A stretch of 64,000 bases of DNA from DASWTL01 sp966250385. Lineage in GTDB: Bacteria > Bacteroidota > Bacteroidia > Sphingobacteriales > Sphingobacteriaceae. Under the pieces are notes generated by a model. The model was not told the origin of the DNA. It saw nothing but the letters and a program-made list of their open reading frames with translations, and did no database searches. Below are positions 57,852 through 64,000 of the stretch, piece by piece (position 1 is the stretch's first letter; every line of letters begins with the position of its first letter). The position numbers and the translations under genes are program-made. The stretch lies in the NCBI GenBank assembly GCA_966250385.1, contig CBINHC010000006.1, positions 1 through 64,000 on the forward strand, given 5' to 3'.

Positions 57852-58367
57852 TTACCAATTGGCAAACGCACGGTTAAAAATATCTTCGGTGAGCTGGTCG
57901 TTGATGATCCGGATCAGCTCCGGTTCCTGCGCCTGAATAGACCGGGTCTCGATGTTAAAGTCCTGGTACCGGGTGAACGACTGTTCAAAACTCAGGTCCG
58001 GTTTTAAGGAATTTGTGAACTTCACGTTCACGGTGACTGTCAGCCGGTTCAGGCCAGCACGCTGGTTACCGGTGATCGCCACAGGGGTGATGCTGTAACC
58101 GGTAATCCTGCCTTCGAAGATGCCGTCACCGTCTGTCCGCACGATGTTGAGCCTGGACTGGTTCCGGATTCGTTCCTTTAGCCGCTCGGTAAACTGCTGG
58201 CTGAGGTAAGGGACTACCAGCGGGGCATTGTTTTCAAAAAAGTTCACCGTAATGGTCTTCATTTCCGGGGGAATGGATGCCCCGGAAAAACTATATATGC
58301 CGCATGACTGCAGGAATACGGTCATACAAGCGATAACTGTCAGTGTGAATCGTTTCAACTTGCTCAC
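57852..58367 (-). CDS. lptE: LptE-like LPS assembly lipoprotein
   Basis: A 171-aa lipoprotein with signal peptide ending in LQSC (Cys22). The mature part begins GIYSFSGASIPPEMKTITVNFFENNAPLV, the Bacteroidota LptE signature. LptE plugs and assembles the LptD outer-membrane channel that places LPS in the outer leaflet. Its start overlaps the end of the sigma-54 activator gene by 4 bases, a conserved arrangement in the order. Confidence 0.9.
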   Translation of the reverse strand: MSKLKRFTLTVIACMTVFLQSCGIYSFSGASIPPEMKTITVNFFENNAPLVVPYLSQQFTERLKERIRNQSRLNIVRTDGDGIFEGRITGYSITPVAITGNQRAGLNRLTVTVNVKFTNSLKPDLSFEQSFTRYQDFNIETRSIQAQEPELIRIINDQLTEDIFNRAFANW

Positions 58368-59593
58368 AGGTTTAGTTCTTTGATTTTCCGATAAAGAGTA
58401 CGCTCGGATATTCCGAGCTCCTGCGCGGCAAGCTTGCGTTTGCCGCGATGCTTCCTGAGCGCCTTCTTGATCAGGTCGGACTCTTTTTCTATTAAAGATA
58501 ATGACTCTTCATACTCTTCAGCATGATGGGTGATGTCGTAGTTGTGTTCGTTTGCCGGATGATGGATCGTTATTTTCGGCTGCTGGGGGATGTCCGCCGC
58601 GGGCAGTTCAATATCCCGGTACAGCTGACTGATCAGTTGCGGGTTTGCCGCAAAGTCGGTATTACCGCCGTTCTTGATGATCTCGGCCACCAGCTTCTTC
58701 AACTCCACCATATCCTTCTTCATGTCAAACAACACCTTGTAGAGGATATCGCGTTCGGAGAATTCATCCTTCGGGGCGTTGGTCGCGATGCGCATGGGCA
58801 GGGTAGATACACTGTCCGCTGGAAGGTAGCTCTGGAGAGCAGGCCCGGTAACGGTACGCTCCTTTTCGAGTACGGCGATCTGTTCGGCTATGTTCTTCAG
58901 CTGACGGACGTTTCCGGGCCAGCTGTAATTCGTCAGGATCTGCTGGGCCTCAGGATCCAGCTGCAGGTTGGGGCTTTTGTATTTGTCCGTGAAGTCGGCG
59001 ATAAACTTACGGAAAAGCAGATAAATATCTTCTTTTCTTTCCCGAAGCGCAGGTATTTTGAGCGGCACCGTGTTCAGCCGGTAGTAGAGATCTTCACGGA
59101 ACTTGCCGTTGGATACCGCTTCGAATACGTCCACGTTGGTTGCGGCTATGACCCGAACATTCGTTTTCTGGACCTTGGATGATCCGACACGAAGATACTC
59201 CCCTGTTTCCAGTACCCGTAATAACCGGGCCTGGGTGCCCAGGGGCAGCTCAGCCACCTCATCCAGGAAGATGGTTCCCCCGTTCACCACCTCGAAATAT
59301 CCTTTGCGGGCTTCATGGGCACCGGTAAAGGAGCCTTTCTCATGACCGAACAGTTCAGAATCGATGGTGCCTTCCGGAATGGCGCCACAGTTAACGGCAA
59401 TGAACGGACCGTGCTTCCTGGCGCTCAGCGCGTGGATGATATGAGAAAATACCTCTTTGCCGCTGCCGCTTTCGCCGGTGATCAATACCGAAATGTCGGT
59501 AGGAGCGACCTGGCGCGCAATATCTATTGCGCGGTTCAGCAGGGGTGAGTTGCCAATGATGCCGAAACGGTTTTTAATATCCTGAACGTCCAT
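58364..59593 (-). CDS. Sigma-54-dependent transcriptional activator without receiver domain
   Basis: A 409-aa bacterial enhancer-binding protein. The AAA+ domain (11-~240) has Walker A GESGSGKE (40-47), the sigma-54 contact loop GSFTGA (87-92; GAFTGA is canonical), Walker B GGTIFLDE (105-112) and the SWPGNVRQLKN block. A long variable linker (about 260-360) precedes a Fis-type helix-turn-helix (LAAQELGISERTLYRKIKEL, C-terminal). It lacks a receiver, GAF or other N-terminal sensor domain, so activity may be controlled by expression or partner proteins. Coupled to lptE; an envelope-related regulon is plausible but unproven. Confidence 0.92.
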   Translation of the reverse strand: MDVQDIKNRFGIIGNSPLLNRAIDIARQVAPTDISVLITGESGSGKEVFSHIIHALSARKHGPFIAVNCGAIPEGTIDSELFGHEKGSFTGAHEARKGYFEVVNGGTIFLDEVAELPLGTQARLLRVLETGEYLRVGSSKVQKTNVRVIAATNVDVFEAVSNGKFREDLYYRLNTVPLKIPALRERKEDIYLLFRKFIADFTDKYKSPNLQLDPEAQQILTNYSWPGNVRQLKNIAEQIAVLEKERTVTGPALQSYLPADSVSTLPMRIATNAPKDEFSERDILYKVLFDMKKDMVELKKLVAEIIKNGGNTDFAANPQLISQLYRDIELPAADIPQQPKITIHHPANEHNYDITHHAEEYEESLSLIEKESDLIKKALRKHRGKRKLAAQELGISERTLYRKIKELNL

Positions 59594-59671
59594 TTTGATG
59601 AATTGATGATTTACCCTTACAGAGAGCGGCCAGGGGCCGTTCCCGCTAAGAACTGATCCCTACTTCTTTTC

Positions 59672-61126
59672 TTAATCTATAATTTTTCCGATCAGCGTCG
59701 CTGTGGTGCACTTCTCGGCCAGCACGTTTACGTAATCACCCGGCTTGAAGCGTTCGTCAACAGGGAATACCACGGTCGCGTTCTGGTCGCTTCTTCCGGA
59801 ATAATCCTGGTCGGACTTCCGGGAATATCCCTCAATCAGGACCTTCTGAACTTTTCCGAGCTGTTCCTGAAGCCGTATATGGGAGTGCTGCTGCTGCCTG
59901 GCGACGATCTCCTTCAGCCGGCGTTTTTTCACCTCTTCAGGAATATCATCGGTGTATCTTTTGGCTGCAAGGGTTCCCGGTCTTTCCGAGTAAAAGAACA
60001 TATAGGCGAAATCGTACTTCGCATAGTCCATCATCCGCAGGGTGTCCATGTGCTCCTCCTCGGTTTCCGTGCAAAATCCGGCAATCACATCCGTTGAAAT
60101 AGCACATTCGGGCAGGATTCTCCGGATTGCATCAATGCGGCCCATATACCATTCCCGGTCGTAGGTCCGGTTCATCAGCTCCAGAATCCTCGAGTTTCCC
60201 GACTGCACGGGCAGGTGAATATATTTGCAGATGTTCTCGTAACGCGCCATCGTATACAGGACCTCGTCGGTAATGTCTTTCGGATGTGACGTAGAAAACC
60301 TGACCCGGAGTTCGGGGCTGATCTGCGCCACACGCTCAAGCAGACTGGCAAAATTGACCTGTTCTGCACCGTCCTCGCTGGTCCACTTGTAAGAATCCAC
60401 ATTCTGGCCCAAAAGGGTGACTTCCTTATAGCCTTCAGCGTAGAGCTCTTCAGCCTCCCGGAGAATGGAGTGCACATCGCGGCTCCGTTCGCGGCCCCTG
60501 GTGAACGGGACGACGCAGAATGAACACATGTTGTCGCAGCCCCTCATGATGGAGATAAAGGCATTGATGCCATTGCTGTTCAGCCTGACCGGACTGATAT
60601 CCGCATAGGTTTCCTCCCGCGACAGGAGTACGTTGACCGCCCGGTTACCGTCGTCAACCTGGTCGATCAGGTTCGGGAGGTCCCGGTAAGCATCCGGGCC
60701 GATCACAATATCGACGAGCTTTTCCTCTTCCAGAAACTTGGATTTAAGCCTTTCGGCCATACATCCGAGAACGCCGACCATCAGTCCAGGATTGGTGGAC
60801 TTTGCGTTCTTAAAGTCCCGCAACCTGGCCCGCACACGCTGTTCGGCGTTTTCACGGATCGAACAGGTATTGATAAAGACGACATCCGCCTCCTGATAGT
60901 TGCCGGTTGTTTCGAAGCCCATATCAAGCATGATGGAGGCTACGATCTCGCTGTCCGAGAAATTCATGGCACACCCGTAGCTTTCAATGTATAGCTTGCG
61001 TCCGTTATGTTTTCCCGATTTATTTTCTATCACAAGCGCCTCACCCTGGCGCGCTTCATCATGCTGACCTGATTGTCCGGGTCTGAGGGTATCGTTCAAC
61101 ATTATCTGGGAATCTGACATTTTCAA
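59672..61126 (-). CDS. miaB: tRNA-2-methylthio-N6-isopentenyladenosine synthase MiaB
   Basis: A 484-aa radical-SAM methylthiotransferase that adds the methylthio group to i6A37 of tRNA. The N-terminal [4Fe-4S] cysteines are Cys52 (SYGCAMN), Cys88 (INTCSI) and Cys122 (LGCMAE); the radical-SAM cluster is MRGCDNMCSFC (Cys197, 201, 204). The C-terminal TRAM region includes the DYSGRSDQNATVVF segment. The first ~40 residues are a non-conserved extension, so an internal start at a later Met is possible. Gene order miaB-activator-lptE is conserved. Confidence 0.95.
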   Translation of the reverse strand: MKMSDSQIMLNDTLRPGQSGQHDEARQGEALVIENKSGKHNGRKLYIESYGCAMNFSDSEIVASIMLDMGFETTGNYQEADVVFINTCSIRENAEQRVRARLRDFKNAKSTNPGLMVGVLGCMAERLKSKFLEEEKLVDIVIGPDAYRDLPNLIDQVDDGNRAVNVLLSREETYADISPVRLNSNGINAFISIMRGCDNMCSFCVVPFTRGRERSRDVHSILREAEELYAEGYKEVTLLGQNVDSYKWTSEDGAEQVNFASLLERVAQISPELRVRFSTSHPKDITDEVLYTMARYENICKYIHLPVQSGNSRILELMNRTYDREWYMGRIDAIRRILPECAISTDVIAGFCTETEEEHMDTLRMMDYAKYDFAYMFFYSERPGTLAAKRYTDDIPEEVKKRRLKEIVARQQQHSHIRLQEQLGKVQKVLIEGYSRKSDQDYSGRSDQNATVVFPVDERFKPGDYVNVLAEKCTTATLIGKIID

Positions 61127-61218
61127 TTTTTACGAAAGGCAAAAATAGTAATTTATTGACAGAATGACAATTTGTCAGCGGTTTGATCCGGATCTTTTTA
61201 AGCGGTTTCCGGAAACGA

Positions 61219-61243
61219 AAAAACCCTCCGGAGGAGGGTTTTT
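61219..61243. terminator. Bidirectional intrinsic terminator after ilvE
   Basis: AAAAACCCTCC (61219-61229) pairs with GGAGGGTTTTT (61233-61243) around a 3-base loop, with A/T runs on both sides. It follows ilvE, and both genes here are on the minus strand. Confidence 0.85.
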
Positions 61244-61263
61244 GAACAATTATTCTTATGTAA

Positions 61264-62328
61264 TTAAAGGACATAATTCCAGCCGAATTCATCGGCCTCC
61301 TTGCCATACCTGATGTTGTTCAGGGTTTTTGCCGCACGCTGCGAAAATTCCCTTGAAGTATGGTCAGGCAGGGTAAAGGTTTCTTCGCCGTAAGTGATCT
61401 CTGCGATCGGAGCGACGGTGGCGGCGGTTCCGGCCCCGAAGGCATCCTGAAGGATTCCCTTTCTTGCAGCGTCAACGACCTCGCTTACGGTAACCCGTCT
61501 TTCCTCAACGTTCATTCCCCATGAACGTGCCAGATCCAGGATACTGTGGCGGGTCACTCCGTCCAGGATCGTGTCCCGTGTGGACGGGGTGATCAGCGTA
61601 TTATTGATCATGAACATGACGTTCATTGTTCCGGATTCTTCGATATATGCGTGCTCCTTGGCGTCGGTCCAGATCAGTTGATCATAGCCCTCTTCCTGGG
61701 CCAGCTTGGTAGGGTACAGGCTGCGCGCGTAATTTCCAGCAGTTTTTGCATATCCCACGCCGCCTTCTGCCGCACGTGAGTACTTCGTCTCGATCTTGAC
61801 TCGAAGTGGTTTCGGGTAATAAACGCCGGTAGGGCCTGTTATGATAATGAATTTATACCTGGCGGAGGCGTGAACGCCCAGGATCGGATCCACCGCGATC
61901 ATAAACGGCCGGATATACAGCGAAGATCCTTCCCGGGAAGGAACCCAGTCCTTATCCAGATCGACCAGCTGGGCCATGGCGCCCATGAACAGTTCTTCCG
62001 GAACAGCAGGCATGGCCATCCGTTCTGCCGAAATGTTGAAACGTTCGAAGTTTTTCTGCGGGCGGAAGATCGAAATGGAACCGTCCTGTAACCGGTAAGC
62101 CTTTATTCCTTCAAAGATGGACTGTCCGTAATGCAGGGTAGATGCTGCCGGACTGAGTGAGAGATCTCCGTAGGGAACGATCTGGAAGTTCTTCCATTCG
62201 CCCTGTTCATAATCCGCCACGAACATGTGGTCCGAAAAAATATGGCCAAACGGAAGATTGTCGAAATCGGTGGTTTGTAAACGAGAATTGAGCGTTCTGT
62301 TTACCGGAATATTTAAAATATCGGTCAC
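61264..62328 (-). CDS. ilvE: Branched-chain amino acid aminotransferase
   Basis: A 354-aa fold-type IV PLP enzyme interconverting Leu, Ile and Val with their 2-oxo acids, using glutamate. LSLSPAASTLHYGQSIFEGIKAYR is the family hallmark, Lys195 in GVGYAKTAGNYA is the PLP Schiff-base lysine, and EESGTMNVMF and TLDGVTRHSIL-like (TILDGVTRHSILDLA) complete the signature. The length and start fit the BCAT-II subgroup of Bacteroidota. Standalone gene with terminator downstream. Confidence 0.95.
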   Translation of the reverse strand: MTDILNIPVNRTLNSRLQTTDFDNLPFGHIFSDHMFVADYEQGEWKNFQIVPYGDLSLSPAASTLHYGQSIFEGIKAYRLQDGSISIFRPQKNFERFNISAERMAMPAVPEELFMGAMAQLVDLDKDWVPSREGSSLYIRPFMIAVDPILGVHASARYKFIIITGPTGVYYPKPLRVKIETKYSRAAEGGVGYAKTAGNYARSLYPTKLAQEEGYDQLIWTDAKEHAYIEESGTMNVMFMINNTLITPSTRDTILDGVTRHSILDLARSWGMNVEERRVTVSEVVDAARKGILQDAFGAGTAATVAPIAEITYGEETFTLPDHTSREFSQRAAKTLNNIRYGKEADEFGWNYVL

Positions 62329-62382
62329 GTGTATTGAGTTGATTTTGGAACTTGGGTTTGGTCAAAACTATATTTGACCCTA

Positions 62383-62390
62383 CAAAATTA
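62383..62390 (-). promoter_or_regulatory. Candidate -7 element of the ilvE promoter
   Basis: On the minus strand TAATTTTG matches TAnnTTTG exactly and would place the transcript start ~48 bases before the ilvE ATG. A good TTTG -33 element at N19 is missing, so the assignment is tentative. Confidence 0.35.
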
Positions 62391-62428
62391 CGCAAAAATC
62401 AGCCTTTTGTTTAATTATATTTTCAGTT

Positions 62429-63388
62429 CTAAGGTGTTTCCAATACACTTAGAACCCAGTTTTTCCCCCAATTTTCCAGCTGCTCCGCGGTCCATAACTC
62501 AGGGTAGAAAATCCGCTTCTGGAAGCGTGGCGGAAGATATTTCTGCCAGTTCGTACCTCCGGTCGCCCGGATCTCCTCGGGTTCGCGGTGCAGATATTTT
62601 ACCGCAGATTTAAAGTGGGATAAAGGCCATGTAACATTTACGAAGATGTCCAGACGGCGCAGTTCTTCTTCCAGTTCCTTTGAGCTGGCACCCGCATCAC
62701 GAAGCTGCTTATATAATGACCGGAAATTGGTCGTTCTTATCTTCGAGGCAAGCTCCATCAGGCCGGAAGAATACTTCTCTTCGAATTGCCGGAGCGTAAG
62801 GGTTTTCCTGCCCGTTGCCAGTTCGGTCGCACCGAATTTCCAGTAGATATATTCAAATTGTTCGGTCAGTGGGGCATCCCGGAGTTCAGCTCTTTTCTCT
62901 GCGGCGATGAGGCGTTCAAAGTCCGTGGCATAGATCTCGATCATACGGTACTGGGCCGACTGAAATCCGCTCGCCGGAAGCAGCGCCATCCGGAATTTCA
63001 GAAATTGTTCCTTGTCCATACCCTCCACCATGATCTCGAACGAGTTGGTCAGGGCATGAAAGTAAGAGTTAATCCGTTGGAGCCGGGAGGTAAACCGGGC
63101 GGCCGTCAGGTCCTGGCAGGAACTGATCTGTTCACATTCATGCAAAGCCAGTTTGAAATACAATTCGGTGATCTGATGGTAAAGAATAAAAATCTTTTCG
63201 TCCGGGAAGGAGGTTTTGGGCGTCTGCAGGCTCAGCAGGGTATCCAGATGAATGTAGTCCCAGTATGTCAGGTAATCCGCATGGAGGAGACCGTCCAGGT
63301 AGGATACCATGTCCTGCCCCATTGCATCAAACTTCTGCTGAAGCTTCTCCAGCCTCTCCAGGATATCCGGTGTAATTTCCATGGTCAA
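62429..63388 (-). CDS. kynA: Tryptophan 2,3-dioxygenase
   Basis: A 319-aa heme dioxygenase opening the indole ring of tryptophan to N-formylkynurenine, first step of the kynurenine pathway. LTYWDYIHLDTLLSLQ (40-55) and LYHQITELYFKLALHE (69-84) match the family; His71 aligns with the conserved distal His of Xanthomonas TDO. SFEIMVEGMDKEQFLKFRMALLPASGFQSAQYRMIE carries the substrate-carboxylate Arg region. Slightly longer than Xanthomonas TDO. No kynB or kynU is in the window. Divergent from the ClC gene. Confidence 0.93.
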   Translation of the reverse strand: MTMEITPDILERLEKLQQKFDAMGQDMVSYLDGLLHADYLTYWDYIHLDTLLSLQTPKTSFPDEKIFILYHQITELYFKLALHECEQISSCQDLTAARFTSRLQRINSYFHALTNSFEIMVEGMDKEQFLKFRMALLPASGFQSAQYRMIEIYATDFERLIAAEKRAELRDAPLTEQFEYIYWKFGATELATGRKTLTLRQFEEKYSSGLMELASKIRTTNFRSLYKQLRDAGASSKELEEELRRLDIFVNVTWPLSHFKSAVKYLHREPEEIRATGGTNWQKYLPPRFQKRIFYPELWTAEQLENWGKNWVLSVLETP

Positions 63389-63420
63389 ATTTATTAAAAC
63401 GAGGCGATTTTAAGCCACTA

Positions 63421-63444
63421 CGCTAAATATTTGTAGATTTAGCG
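63421..63444. other. 8-bp inverted repeat between kynA and the ClC gene
   Basis: CGCTAAAT (63421-63428), 8-base spacer, ATTTAGCG (63437-63444). It lies 33 bases upstream of the kynA ATG on one side and 52 bases upstream of the ClC ATG on the other, a typical place for a shared operator. An RNA hairpin is the alternative; no T-run follows. Confidence 0.4.
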
Positions 63445-63495
63445 CCTGCCGATGGGGGACCGCCGTTAACCGCCGTGACTCCTGAAGTATCATAA

Positions 63496-64000
63496 ATGGA
63501 AGGTATGCCGACCCGATTTCCTGTATTTGCGAAAAAGTTCAAAGGTTCGCCGGCTGCGGTTTCCCGGGACTTGTTCTTACTGTCCTCGTTCACGTTCAGA
63601 TGGCTCTTGATCGCGCTGGTTGCTGGCATCCTTGCGGGGTCCGCTTCCGCCTGGTTCCTGTTGTCCCTGGAGACGGTTACCGGCTGGCGCGGGCAGTATC
63701 CCGGACTGATCTGGCTCCTGCCTTTAGCCGGGCTTCTGATCGGCTGCATGTATCATTACTATGGAAAAGACGTCGTAAGAGGAAATAATCAGCTGATCGA
63801 AGAGATTCAGAATCCCCGGAAGATTATCCCGCTCGTCATGGCGCCCCTCGTTTACCTCGGGACGGTCATCACCCATCTGTTCGGCGGGTCTGCAGGCAGG
63901 GAGGGAACGGCCGTTCAAATGGGCGGCGCTATTGCCGACCAGCTTAGCAGGATATTCAGGCTCAGACCCCGGGACCGTAAGATGTTGCTCATCTGCGGGA
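63496..64000 (+). CDS. ClC family chloride channel/antiporter (5' part, runs off the end)
   Basis: The first ~168 codons of an open frame continuing past the window edge. A basic N-terminus is followed by hydrophobic helices (FRWLLIALVAGILAGSASAWFLL; IWLLPLAGLLIGCMYHYYG), then VMAPLVYLGTVITHLFGGSAGREGTAVQMGGA. The GREG motif is the ClC family selectivity/gating sequence with the conserved gating Glu (as Glu148 in E. coli ClC-ec1); Thr instead of the usual Pro follows. It conducts or exchanges chloride for protons across the inner membrane. An alternative start at MPTRF (63505) is possible. The rest of the gene is not visible. Confidence 0.85.
   Translation, partial: MEGMPTRFPVFAKKFKGSPAAVSRDLFLLSSFTFRWLLIALVAGILAGSASAWFLLSLETVTGWRGQYPGLIWLLPLAGLLIGCMYHYYGKDVVRGNNQLIEEIQNPRKIIPLVMAPLVYLGTVITHLFGGSAGREGTAVQMGGAIADQLSRIFRLRPRDRKMLLICG

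Noticed and set aside
61059..61307. Minus-strand 82-aa ORF between ilvE and miaB
   Set aside because: It includes the ilvE terminator and the 5' end of miaB in another frame.
63423..63749. Minus-strand 108-aa ORF opposite the ClC gene
   Set aside because: It is antisense to a recognisable ClC N-terminus and low in coding character.
1..64000. tRNA, rRNA, CRISPR array, integrase or transposase
   Set aside because: I scanned for tRNA T-arm motifs, regular short repeats with spacers and DDE/tyrosine-recombinase proteins and found none that held up.

Overview
The window reads as chromosomal DNA of a Bacteroidota bacterium, most likely from the Sphingobacteriales (Pedobacter/Sphingobacteriaceae-like). 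The evidence is the set of CarboxypepD_reg/TonB-plug outer-membrane proteins, a PorP/SprF protein, an UpxY-type NusG paralogue, a TTTG-N19-TAnnTTTG promoter, lipoproteins with an acidic stretch after the lipobox Cys, and the housekeeping order secG / hypothetical / lptE / sigma-54 activator / miaB. Base composition looks near 50% GC throughout, except the first ~1.3 kb and some intergenic stretches, which are AT-richer. No tRNA, rRNA, CRISPR array, transposase or phage gene was recognised.

Layout. (1) 1-1.3 kb: small unrecognised genes on the minus strand, one of which appears killed by an amber codon at position 2, beside a 128-bp segment bounded by 18-bp inverted repeats. (2) 1.35-5.3 kb: a compact, overlapping stressosome operon: RsbR, RsbS, RsbT, an RsbT-RsbX-like fusion, and a histidine kinase with a degenerate RsbT-like N-terminus. 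No sigma-B-like factor or response regulator is visible. (3) 5.5-7.2 kb: an SGLT-type sodium:solute symporter. (4) 7.2-39 kb: a ~31-kb exopolysaccharide locus, almost entirely minus strand. It reads from wza through an UpxY antiterminator, a Wzc tyrosine kinase, sugar-nucleotide enzymes (two FdtA-like ketoisomerases, FdtB aminotransferase, a left-handed-beta-helix acyltransferase, an AlgD-like dehydrogenase), a cassette of adenylate-forming ligase + acyl carrier protein + NadE-like + AsnB-like enzymes, Wzx, Wzy-like polymerase, six glycosyltransferases, a heparinase II/III-like protein paired with a second AsnB, a membrane acyltransferase and a WcaJ-type initiating transferase. Two plus-strand lipoprotein lyases sit inside the locus.

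(5) 39.3-46.6 kb: a 59-aa gene behind a near-ideal Bacteroidota promoter, a PAS/HisKA protein without an ATPase domain, a possible membrane peptide, an orphan PorP/SprF, and two tandem TonB-dependent-receptor-like proteins. (6) 46.7-64 kb: housekeeping genes: clpS, a DECR1-like/ECI1-like pair for unsaturated fatty-acid oxidation, an MG-domain/plug protein, dcd, a phosphopantetheinyl transferase, lipB, an SGNH hydrolase, groEL/groES, secG, lptE, a receiver-less sigma-54 activator, miaB, ilvE, kynA, and the start of a ClC chloride channel running off the end.

How they fit together. The exopolysaccharide locus encodes a Wzx/Wzy-type pathway: WcaJ-like initiation, GT extension, Wzx flipping, Wzy polymerisation, Wzc/Wza export, UpxY antitermination. 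The AlgD-like enzyme predicts a uronic acid, which is the chemistry the lyase-like proteins need. FdtA/FdtB and the hexapeptide acyltransferase predict an N-acylated 3-amino-3,6-dideoxyhexose. The ligase/ACP/NadE/AsnB cassette predicts an extra acyl or amide decoration whose chemistry cannot be named from sequence alone.
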